Origin: J061 sp003695725 [NCBI: Candidatus Schekmanbacteria bacterium]
GTDB lineage: Bacteria; Schekmanbacteria; GWA2-38-11
Length of the DNA stretch: 7,023 nt
Assembly: GCA_003695725.1 (NCBI GenBank)
Contig: RFHX01000128.1
Span: 1-7,023, forward strand
Reading direction: 5' to 3'
The translations under genes and the position numbers were made by a program. This document shows, piece by piece, positions 1-6,258 of this stretch (its first letter is position 1; each line of letters begins with the position of its first letter). The notes beneath the pieces were generated by a model that worked only from the letters and a program-made list of their open reading frames with translations, did no database searches and was not told where the DNA came from.

Positions 1-366
1 AATTTTCACATTACTTTGATGAAAACCTATTATAAATTGGAAGATTACCGAAATGCTTTAAAATCAGCGGATTCTATATTAGCGCTTGATGATAAACAGG
101 CGAAGGCATACTATTATAAAGGTCTTTGTGAGGAAAAAACGAAATACGACATTAAAGGAGTTTTAATATCTCTAAGGAAAGCTGTAGAACTTGAACCCAA
201 TGAAATATTATATAGAATTGCATTGGCAAAAGCATACAAAGATTATGGATTTTATCGAAGTGCACTAAAAGAATGGCAGAGGATTGCTGCCAATAGACAG
301 TACGCGCAAAGAGCATTGATGGAAATCCAAAGAATAAACTCACTAATAGAGCAGTCACGATTTTAA
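1..366 (+). CDS. TPR-repeat protein, C-terminal part (5' end outside window)
   Basis: The reading frame is open from the first base and encodes 121 residues before TAA, so the gene almost certainly starts upstream. The first in-window ATG (19-21) has no convincing ribosome site and would cut into a repeat. The sequence reads as about three consecutive helix-turn-helix TPR units: roughly residues 1-32 (YYKLEDYRNAL...ILALDD), 33-67 (AYYYKGLCEE...AVELEPNE) and 68-100 (YRIALAKAYKDYGFYRSALKEW), with the usual Y/L/G/Y/A/P spacing. A short helical tail follows. TPR domains are protein-protein interaction scaffolds. In polysaccharide loci such proteins often assist assembly or export, but the missing N-terminus means I cannot tell whether this one is secreted, lipid-anchored or cytoplasmic. 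It is followed 22 nt later by the DUF362 gene, so it is probably in the same transcript. The TPR assignment is firm; the specific role is unknown. Confidence 0.85.
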   Translation, partial: NFHITLMKTYYKLEDYRNALKSADSILALDDKQAKAYYYKGLCEEKTKYDIKGVLISLRKAVELEPNEILYRIALAKAYKDYGFYRSALKEWQRIAANRQYAQRALMEIQRINSLIEQSRF

Positions 367-388
367 ATGATAAGGGAATAGAACTTTT

Positions 389-1369
389 ATGGGCAAGATT
401 ATCTATAAGAATGTAGGCGATAATGAAAAGGAATTGGACCTTTTTTTAGAGGAGATTTCAAAAAATGCTCTGCTCCATAATATGCAGGACACAGTTATTA
501 TAAAACCAAATCTTTGTACATTTGCCTCTGTCGAGTCTGGAATAATTTCAGATATTAAGTTCATAAAAAAACTCATATGGCTTATCAAATCGAAAAATCA
601 AAATGCAAACATAAAAATAGTTGAAACAGACAGTTTTGACAGGAAGGCAAGCGACGTCTATAAAGAGTTGGGATATGAGCGTCTAGCTGAAGAAGAGGGG
701 GTTGAGCTTCTCAATTTGACCGAAATGGATTCATTCCCTGTCGTTGTGCGAGGGATTCCCTATGAGATAAATGTTCCTGCAATTTTTTTTGACGACATAT
801 TTTTCATCTCTGTTGGCAATCTAAAAACTCATGATTATCAAAAAATTACGTGTATATTCAAAAATCAGTTTGGCTGTATTCCTGATGCCTTAAAAGAAAA
901 ATATCATCCCTACCTTGATGAAGTTTTAACTTTTTTGGATGGTATAATAAAGCCAGATCTCTCTATTATAGATGGAAGAATTGCACTGGAAGGGAATGGT
1001 CCTGTTGATGGAGAACCGGTAAAGTGTGGAATAATGATAGCAGGAAGTGATTCTCTTGAAGTTGACACTCTTTGTGCAAAAATTGCAGGTTTCAATCCGA
1101 AAAAGATCCCCTATTTGAGATATGCATACAAAAAAAGAAATTTCAATCCTGATGATGTCAAACTTGAAAGCAATATGAAAGTGATCAATCTCCGATTCAT
1201 ACCGAAAAAACTTTTCAAAGGGATTAGACTAAAAATATTTATTACACGCACTTCAAATCTTATTACTCTTTTCTCTAAGAAACTCTTTTTTCATCTGTAT
1301 TATTTTGGAGTTGTTCAAACGATGCGCATAATTCCAAAATCATTAATGAAACGGCTTAAGAGGGCGTAA
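389..1369 (+). CDS. DUF362-family protein lacking the ferredoxin module
   Basis: A 326-residue protein of the DUF362 family, annotated in databases as uncharacterised Fe-S-centre-type proteins; to my knowledge the reaction is not established. Family hallmarks visible in order are IKPNLC (38-43), VETD (78-81), NLKTH (144-148), FKNQFG (157-162), a DG followed by EGNGPVDG (195-208) and AGSDSLEVDTLCAKIAGFNP (218-237). Many family members also carry a CxxCxxC-type 4Fe-4S domain. Here the cysteines (43, 155, 163, 213, 229) are scattered and no such cluster exists. Instead, residues 262-326 form a tail with 16 Lys/Arg and no Asp/Glu, mixed with aromatic and aliphatic residues, perhaps for membrane or nucleic-acid contact (inference). 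The start is supported by AAGGG at 372-376, 12 nt upstream, and a normal-looking N-terminus. The stop overlaps the next start by one base, so the protein is probably made together with the oxidoreductase. Family call secure, function unknown. Confidence 0.9.
   Translation: MGKIIYKNVGDNEKELDLFLEEISKNALLHNMQDTVIIKPNLCTFASVESGIISDIKFIKKLIWLIKSKNQNANIKIVETDSFDRKASDVYKELGYERLAEEEGVELLNLTEMDSFPVVVRGIPYEINVPAIFFDDIFFISVGNLKTHDYQKITCIFKNQFGCIPDALKEKYHPYLDEVLTFLDGIIKPDLSIIDGRIALEGNGPVDGEPVKCGIMIAGSDSLEVDTLCAKIAGFNPKKIPYLRYAYKKRNFNPDDVKLESNMKVINLRFIPKKLFKGIRLKIFITRTSNLITLFSKKLFFHLYYFGVVQTMRIIPKSLMKRLKRA
1358..1364 (+). promoter_or_regulatory. Shine-Dalgarno site for the Gfo/Idh/MocA gene, inside the DUF362 coding end
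   Basis: AAGAGGG lies 4 nt before the ATG at 1369, within the last codons of the upstream gene. Together with the one-base TAATG stop/start overlap it fixes this start and suggests termination-reinitiation coupling. It is the clearest ribosome site in the window. Confidence 0.7.
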
Positions 1370-2355
1370 TGCGGCAGATTCGTGTGGGAATAATTGGATG
1401 CGGTATGATTACGCGCACTTTTCATGTGCCTGCCATAGTACGTTTCCCAGAGCTCAAAATAGAAGCATTCTCAGACATCAACAAAAGCTGGGCTGATGAA
1501 ATGGCTGTAAAATATTCTGCTCCCTATGCTTTTTCTGATTACGGTGAAATGATAGGCAAAATAGATATGGCAATAGTTGCAACTCCAAATGCCTATCACA
1601 CTTCTATAAGTAAAGAGCTTTTAAAAGCTGGAATAAATGTCCTTTGTGAAAAACCAATGGGTATTTCAGTTGAAGAATGTGAAGAAGTTGCAAAAGCAGA
1701 AAAAGATTCGAATGCAATTTTTATGGTTGCCCACAGCAGAAGGTTTGCCTCCAATGTAATGCTTTTGAAGAAATTTCTCGATGAGGGGAAATTTGGTGAT
1801 CTTAGAAATATTGAATTGAAGCTTGGACATAGCCATAAGCAATGGATTACAAGGTCAGGCTTTTCATTCAAGAAAGAACAAGCAGGTGGCGGAGTACTTA
1901 TAGACCAAGGCATTCATCTTATAGATTTGTTGATCTGGTTCTATGATGGTGAGATAAAAGTTGTATCCATCAAAGGCAAGGATATGCTTGGATACGGTAT
2001 GGAAGACATTGTTGAGGCGGAATTTTTATTGGATAACGGAGGGAAAGCTGTAATCTCTTCTTCGCGAGTAGATGAGTGGGAAAATTTATGTAAAATCGAG
2101 GGGACAAAAGGGTGGGCTCATTTTCACATCGATGACAAGACATATCTTTTGGTAGAAAGCAGAAAAATACGCGGTTGTGAACTTTTAGGCGCAATTCAGT
2201 TTAAGACCCCTCTGACAAACATATATCAGGAGCAGCTGAAGTGTTTCATAAAGCATATCAAAAAGAATAAAAAACCTCCTATTAGCGCTGATGAAGCCAT
2301 TAAAGGGATTAGATTGATGAATTATTGTTACGAAAAAATGGAGCTTTCCAAATAG
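1369..2355 (+). CDS. Gfo/Idh/MocA-family NAD(P)-dependent sugar oxidoreductase
   Basis: A 328-residue cytoplasmic dehydrogenase, normal length for the family. The N-terminal Rossmann fold shows VGIIGCG (6-12) for dinucleotide binding and D36 at the end of the second strand, which favours NAD(H) over NADP(H). ATPNAYH (71-77) follows, then the signature CEKP (93-96) with K95 the usual catalytic lysine. The second domain carries GGGVLIDQGIHLIDLL (173-188), where D179 and H183 occupy the expected active-site positions. The C-terminal YQEQLKCFIKHI segment is also typical. Members oxidise or reduce hydroxyl/keto groups on sugars, cyclitols or nucleotide sugars (for example WlbA-type UDP-sugar 3-dehydrogenases). 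In this locus a nucleotide-sugar or glycan-precursor substrate is the best guess, but no partner aminotransferase or acetyltransferase is in the window to define it. All key residues are intact. It is coupled to the DUF362 gene and followed by the only sizeable gap. Family sure, substrate unknown. Confidence 0.93.
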   Translation: MRQIRVGIIGCGMITRTFHVPAIVRFPELKIEAFSDINKSWADEMAVKYSAPYAFSDYGEMIGKIDMAIVATPNAYHTSISKELLKAGINVLCEKPMGISVEECEEVAKAEKDSNAIFMVAHSRRFASNVMLLKKFLDEGKFGDLRNIELKLGHSHKQWITRSGFSFKKEQAGGGVLIDQGIHLIDLLIWFYDGEIKVVSIKGKDMLGYGMEDIVEAEFLLDNGGKAVISSSRVDEWENLCKIEGTKGWAHFHIDDKTYLLVESRKIRGCELLGAIQFKTPLTNIYQEQLKCFIKHIKKNKKPPISADEAIKGIRLMNYCYEKMELSK

Positions 2356-2448
2356 AGAAATCTTCTGTCATTTGATGTATATTTCCCATATTCCTTAAAG
2401 AGTCTGATAAAATAAAATAAAGATTTTTTTTAAATAAGCTTATTAAAG
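2356..2448 (+). promoter_or_regulatory. AT-rich intergenic gap, possible internal promoter or operator
   Basis: This is the only gap above 25 nt in the window. It contains a TAAAAT at 2408-2413 that matches a sigma-70 -10 element in 5 of 6 positions, but no good -35 at the right spacing; TTCCCA at 2383-2388 would need a 19-nt spacer. A run of eight T (2424-2431) has no GC-rich stem before it, so it does not look like an intrinsic terminator. A dyad symmetry abuts the downstream start codon and is listed separately. I see no small gene or RNA. A secondary promoter for the glycosyltransferase/flippase set is possible but unproven. Confidence 0.25.
2429..2448. repeat. Imperfect inverted repeat abutting the first glycosyltransferase start
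   Basis: The core AATAAGCTTATT (2433-2444) is a perfect 12-base palindrome. It extends to 20 bases with one mismatched pair (2432/2445) and one G-T type pair (2429/2448), ending directly before ATG. With no loop bases at the centre, it is better suited to a DNA-binding dimer than to an RNA hairpin. It occupies the place where a Shine-Dalgarno would sit, and no recognisable one is present. In AT-rich DNA a 12-base palindrome can arise by chance. Confidence 0.4.
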
Positions 2449-3609
2449 ATGAAGATTGTTTTTGCTTTGACCTATTATGACAATTCTTTATTTATTGGCG
2501 GTACACAGTCTCTTGTAAGACGCCTTTCACTGGAATTATGCCGCAAAGGTGAAGAACTTTATATTTTGACCATAAACCACCGGAAAGGTAAAACTTCTGA
2601 CAGTCTTTTGATTACAAAATCTGAGGATTTGAATATTATCAAAATCAATCACAAAGGGTCTCTCTTTGCAAAATTCAAAAGAAAAATAGTAAGAAGACTA
2701 TTCAAAACAGGATATATTTTAAAAAGAAAAGAATGTTATCAATTTCTTTACGATGCAGATGTTATAGTTTTTTTCGATGTCAATGAAATGACATTCCCAT
2801 TTCATTTAAATAGGTTTAATGGATTAAAAGTTTTTTATTGCTGTACATTGCTTGAGAAAGAGGACTATTTCAGAAAAAATCCATTTTCCAGGTTACTTCT
2901 TAAAAATTCTTCTGATTATTACCTTGCTTCAAATGTGGAAACTAAGAGTGCTCTAAAAAGACTTGGCGTAGAGGAAAGTAAAATAGAAGTCATCCCTTAT
3001 GGAATAGAGATAGACAAATATCAAAGAAATGCTTCTTATTCTTTTGATGTAAAAAGAATTGGCTTTCTCGGAGGGATTGAAGAGAGGAAGGGAATACATA
3101 TCCTTTTGGAAGCCTGTAAAAAATTAGATATGCCATTCCGCCTGATGATAGCTGGACAAATTAGGGATGAAAAATACTTCAATGACATTAAGAAGGAAAT
3201 AGATATGATAAATAAAAGAGAAAATTGTGAGGCAAAATATATAGGATGCCTGCCTGATGAGGAAATGGTTTCTTTTTACAGCAGTCTTACAGTTTTTGTT
3301 TGTCCTTCCTTATCGGAAGAATTTGGGATTGTCATCTTAGAGGCAATGGCCTGTGAAACACCAGTCATTGCTTCAAAAGAAGGGGGGCTTAAGACGATTA
3401 TTGAAGATGGAAAGAGCGGACTTTTATTCGAGAAGGGAAATGCAGAAGAATTAAATAGAAAATTAGATTTAATTTTATCTGACAAAGAGTTTGCACTTAA
3501 ATTGGCAAAGGAAGGGCGAAAAAGAGTGGAAGGACAATATTCAATTGAAAAAACCGGAGAAAAATTTCTTTCCTTTTTGCGAGATAAAAGAAAGATTAGC
3601 CGATTATGA
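2449..3609 (+). CDS. GT4-family (GT-B fold) glycosyltransferase
   Basis: A 386-residue retaining glycosyltransferase of the GT4 type, acting at the cytoplasmic face of the inner membrane on a lipid-linked acceptor. The N-terminal acceptor domain begins MKIVFALTYY and has the glycine loop FIGGTQSLVRRLSLEL (16-30). The linker IPYGIEID (182-189) leads to the donor domain, with GFLGGIEERKG (205-215) supplying the basic residues that contact nucleotide phosphates. The E-x7-E motif is in EEFGIVILEAM (E290 and E298), followed by TPVIASKEGGLKTII and DGKSGLLF (320-327). A basic stretch around 74-94 (KFKRKIVRRLFKTGYILKRK) may help membrane contact. Start: the normal family N-terminus points to this ATG, although no good ribosome site precedes it. 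The gene overlaps the flippase by 4 nt (ATGA). It probably adds one sugar of the repeat unit; donor and linkage cannot be predicted. Family sure. Confidence 0.95.
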   Translation: MKIVFALTYYDNSLFIGGTQSLVRRLSLELCRKGEELYILTINHRKGKTSDSLLITKSEDLNIIKINHKGSLFAKFKRKIVRRLFKTGYILKRKECYQFLYDADVIVFFDVNEMTFPFHLNRFNGLKVFYCCTLLEKEDYFRKNPFSRLLLKNSSDYYLASNVETKSALKRLGVEESKIEVIPYGIEIDKYQRNASYSFDVKRIGFLGGIEERKGIHILLEACKKLDMPFRLMIAGQIRDEKYFNDIKKEIDMINKRENCEAKYIGCLPDEEMVSFYSSLTVFVCPSLSEEFGIVILEAMACETPVIASKEGGLKTIIEDGKSGLLFEKGNAEELNRKLDLILSDKEFALKLAKEGRKRVEGQYSIEKTGEKFLSFLRDKRKISRL

Positions 3610-5057
3610 ATCAAATTACGCGAATTATAAAAAACACCGGCGTTGAAGTCATATCCAATATGTTGAATATGGGACTTAGCGCTGTATTTACATTCATAGT
3701 AGCAAGAATGTTGGGTCCTCAGCGTTATGGTGTGTATTCGTTGGTAACTACTTTTCCTTTGATTTTTGCCGCACTTATTATTTTTGGATTAGACTGTGTA
3801 CTTATTCGGGATATAGCTAGGGATAAAAAAGAATCAGGCAAGATGTTGTTTAACGCTATTCTATTTCAATCACTAATGACTATCGTGACTTCTTTGGTGA
3901 TTATTGTGTCTATGTTTTTTCTCGGATATGAACCGAACACAATGTTTTTAATAATCTATTTTTTCCTCTTCTGCACAATAAATTCCATTACCACTGTTAA
4001 TTCATCAGTCTTTAAAGCTTTTGAAAAGATGGAATATAACGCTCTTCTGAATTCCGGCGAGCGTTTTCTTGTTCTTCTTCTTGGAATTACTGTGATTATG
4101 AAATTTGGTTCAGTATTTTCAATATTGAGTGTTTTTGTAATTATAGCAATTTTTAAACTTGTAATTTCTTTGCGGCTTTCGTTTTCGAGATTTGTCAATT
4201 TAGAAATTGCCTTTGACAGGAAGATTTTTAATTATTTTTTTAAAGAAGGTTATCCTATTGCAGTGTCATCTTTTTTTACTGCTTTTAGATGGAATATCGT
4301 GATTGTCATAATTTCTAAGATGTTGACAGAAACTGATACAGGATATTACAATGCGGCTCTCAAGTTGGCATATCCGATACTGGTGGTAATTTTTGCCTAT
4401 TCCGCAGCTATTCTCCCTGTGATGTCAAAATATTACAAAGATGATGATTACAATCTCGAGAGGCTTTACAAAGCTTCTCTTAAGCTTGCGATGACATTTT
4501 CAATTCCTTTAGCCATAATGATAAGCTTTTTCTCTTCAAAAATAGTTAACATACTATTTGGAAATCAATATCTCGTTTCAGCTACAGTATTGAAGATTGT
4601 TGTTTGGATTTTGCCTTTTTCCTTTTTACTTTACCCTCTTGGCAATCTTCTTATCGCAATGAATCGACAAAAAATTGCAATGAAAGCAAATGGGTATAAT
4701 TCTATTATATTGGTGATACTTGCAATAATTCTCACTCACAGATTTGGTCTTTACGGCGCTTCTGCATCTATTGTTTTAGCAGAGTTTTTATTAGTAATCA
4801 CATATTTTTATAATATAACGAAAATATATAAATATGTCGAAATATCAGAATTTCTTTTGAAACCTTTTTTTGCAGGTTTTTTGATGTTCTTGGCAGTATA
4901 TTTGGCAGGAGAAAAGAATTTATTTTTTAGTATGCCTGTAAGTTTGATGCTTTATTTTTTTGTTTTATATTTTTCAGGAATTTTCCATAAAGAGGAGATA
5001 GAAAAGATAAAAGAAGCTTTTAGAATGAAAAATACGGAAAAAATCATAAATGAGTAG
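3606..5057 (+). CDS. Wzx-like polysaccharide repeat-unit flippase (MOP superfamily)
   Basis: A 483-residue polytopic inner-membrane protein, normal length for Wzx / polysaccharide_synt transporters that flip undecaprenyl-linked oligosaccharides to the periplasm. The N-terminus has the family pattern ARMLGPQRYGVYSLV (33-47), then GLDCVLIRDIARDK (61-74). GYYNAALKLAYP (246-257) is the mid-protein motif often seen in these proteins. I count about 14 hydrophobic segments by eye, near residues 14-34, 44-66, 84-106, 112-132, 152-168, 170-190, 218-240, 254-274, 296-316, 330-352, 366-384, 386-406, 416-436 and 442-461. A charged cytoplasmic tail (KEEIEKIKEAFRMKN) ends the protein. It starts inside the upstream glycosyltransferase (ATGA overlap) and its end overlaps the next one by 8 nt, so it is probably translationally coupled to both. 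This suggests a Wzx/Wzy-type route, although no polymerase is in the window. A teichoic-acid or other lipid-linked glycan flippase is the alternative. No 'wzx' name is given because substrate and orthology cannot be shown. Confidence 0.93.
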   Translation: MNQITRIIKNTGVEVISNMLNMGLSAVFTFIVARMLGPQRYGVYSLVTTFPLIFAALIIFGLDCVLIRDIARDKKESGKMLFNAILFQSLMTIVTSLVIIVSMFFLGYEPNTMFLIIYFFLFCTINSITTVNSSVFKAFEKMEYNALLNSGERFLVLLLGITVIMKFGSVFSILSVFVIIAIFKLVISLRLSFSRFVNLEIAFDRKIFNYFFKEGYPIAVSSFFTAFRWNIVIVIISKMLTETDTGYYNAALKLAYPILVVIFAYSAAILPVMSKYYKDDDYNLERLYKASLKLAMTFSIPLAIMISFFSSKIVNILFGNQYLVSATVLKIVVWILPFSFLLYPLGNLLIAMNRQKIAMKANGYNSIILVILAIILTHRFGLYGASASIVLAEFLLVITYFYNITKIYKYVEISEFLLKPFFAGFLMFLAVYLAGEKNLFFSMPVSLMLYFFVLYFSGIFHKEEIEKIKEAFRMKNTEKIINE

Positions 5058-6258
5058 AAAGAAAATTGTTTTTGTTTGCCTCACTTTTCATTGGCCACCA
5101 TTAGGAGGAGCATGGGTTGATGAATATGAAGTGATGTCGCGATTATCCGAAAAATATGATCTTACTTTAATCGTCCCTTCCTTTGAGCGATTTTTCCCGA
5201 GAGGAAAAATAGAGAAAGAGATGCCATTCAAAGTTGTAAGGATACCATTCAACATTGTGTCATTCAATCGTTTTATTCTATCTAGAAAAATAAGGAGCGC
5301 AGTCGATAAAATATCTCCTGATGTCATTTTTATAGGAGAATCAGGAGTAATGAGACCACATATTTCAAATGCATTGACAAAATATAAGGTTATTCACCGC
5401 TTCTATTCAACTTCTATATGGTGTTTCAATCAAAACTATTTTCAAAATGGAGCTTTTTGCGGTAAAAATATCATAGATGATTTTTTCCAATGTGTTTTGT
5501 GCGCCTCAAAGATGTGGTCTGACCGTCTTCATGAATTCATAGCGGCGACAGGATTTTCACCAACTTATGTGCGAAATTTGGAAAAAACCTACCGAAATGC
5601 CTATGCAATAATCGTTTACAATGAAAGAATAAAAAGTCTTCTTTCCGGATGGAATGAGAATGTTAGGGTTTTTCCCGGTGGGGTGGACTGTGAGAAATTT
5701 AAACCTCTTCGAAAAGAACCAAATAAGAAGAGGTTAGAAATAATACTTCCGGGCAGGGCTGACGACCCGGCAAAAGGATTGAATGTCTTGTTAAAGGCTG
5801 TTAAAGAAATGAAGGAATTAGAAAAAAAAATAAGAATTAAGATAACATGGTGTCATTCTGAGCCGCCTGACGGGGTAGATAATATTGAAATTGCGCCTTG
5901 GATGCAGTTTGACGAAGTAGAAAAATTTTATAGAGGTGCAGATATATGTGTTGTCCCTTCTTTATGGGAGGAACCTTTTGGTATCACGGCATTGGAAGCA
6001 ATGGCATGTGAAATACCTGTCATTGCATCAAGGATAGGAGGTTTACAATCGATCGTTGTTGATGGTAAAACCGGCTTTCTCTTCGAACCGGGTAATTCCT
6101 CTGAACTTAGACAAAAATTAATTTCTCTAATAGAAAATGAAGAATTGAGAAGAAAAATGGGGAAAGAAGGGCTTACGAGAGTAAGAGAAAATTATTCGTG
6201 GGAAGCGCTAATGAAAAAATACTATTTCCCACTTGTGGAGGAAGCCGTAGGAAAATGA
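5050..6258 (+). CDS. GT4-family glycosyltransferase with a four-cysteine N-terminal segment
   Basis: A 402-residue GT-B glycosyltransferase. The N-terminal domain begins IVFVCLTFHWPPLGGAW (6-22), a typical acceptor-domain glycine loop. The linker VFPGGVDCEKFKP (207-219) precedes the donor domain, which has LPGRADDPAKGLNVLL (233-248; R236 and K242 are the usual phosphate-binding positions) and the E-x7-E motif in EEPFGITALEAM (E308 and E316), followed by IPVIASRIGGLQSIV and DGKTGFLF. Residues 116-151 contain HRFYSTSIWC...C...CVLC, with Cys at 125, 137, 148 and 151. Similar Cys-rich acceptor-side segments occur in a subset of GT4 enzymes, and a structural metal or disulfide is possible (inference). 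The enzyme probably extends the same lipid-linked repeat unit as its neighbours. It overlaps the flippase by 8 nt and the following gene by 4 nt. Its donor domain closely resembles that of the first glycosyltransferase. A run of nine A (5822-5830) lies in frame. Donor sugar unknown. Confidence 0.95.
   Translation: MSRKKIVFVCLTFHWPPLGGAWVDEYEVMSRLSEKYDLTLIVPSFERFFPRGKIEKEMPFKVVRIPFNIVSFNRFILSRKIRSAVDKISPDVIFIGESGVMRPHISNALTKYKVIHRFYSTSIWCFNQNYFQNGAFCGKNIIDDFFQCVLCASKMWSDRLHEFIAATGFSPTYVRNLEKTYRNAYAIIVYNERIKSLLSGWNENVRVFPGGVDCEKFKPLRKEPNKKRLEIILPGRADDPAKGLNVLLKAVKEMKELEKKIRIKITWCHSEPPDGVDNIEIAPWMQFDEVEKFYRGADICVVPSLWEEPFGITALEAMACEIPVIASRIGGLQSIVVDGKTGFLFEPGNSSELRQKLISLIENEELRRKMGKEGLTRVRENYSWEALMKKYYFPLVEEAVGK
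6237..6241 (+). promoter_or_regulatory. Ribosome-binding site for the third glycosyltransferase
   Basis: GGAGG sits 13 nt before the ATG at 6255, rather far for an optimal site. A second purine stretch (AGGAAAA) directly touches the start. The ATGA stop/start overlap with the preceding gene suggests that coupling does most of the work. Confidence 0.45.

Noticed and set aside
19-366. Complete small TPR gene starting at the ATG at 19
   Set aside because: The frame stays open to the left edge, a ribosome site is lacking, and the start would fall within a TPR helix; a gene truncated by the window edge is more likely.
389-1369. Iron-sulfur ferredoxin function for the DUF362 protein
   Set aside because: No CxxCxxC or similar cysteine cluster is present; its five cysteines are far apart.
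1596-1913. Antisense open frame of about 105 codons opposite the oxidoreductase
   Set aside because: Its translation shows no domain pattern and it lies fully within a well-supported gene on the other strand; the same applies to the other minus-strand open frames here, including 3276-3614 and 6692-6976.
2408-2431. Possible intrinsic terminator ending in eight T after the oxidoreductase gene
   Set aside because: No GC-containing stem precedes the T run; the upstream bases are almost all A and T and do not form a stable hairpin.
5822-5830. Nine-A tract in the second glycosyltransferase, with eight-T tracts at 783-790 and 6814-6821, as phase-variation or slippage switches
   Set aside because: Tracts of 8-9 bases are expected in such AT-rich DNA, every reading frame is intact across them, and nothing suggests selection for variability.
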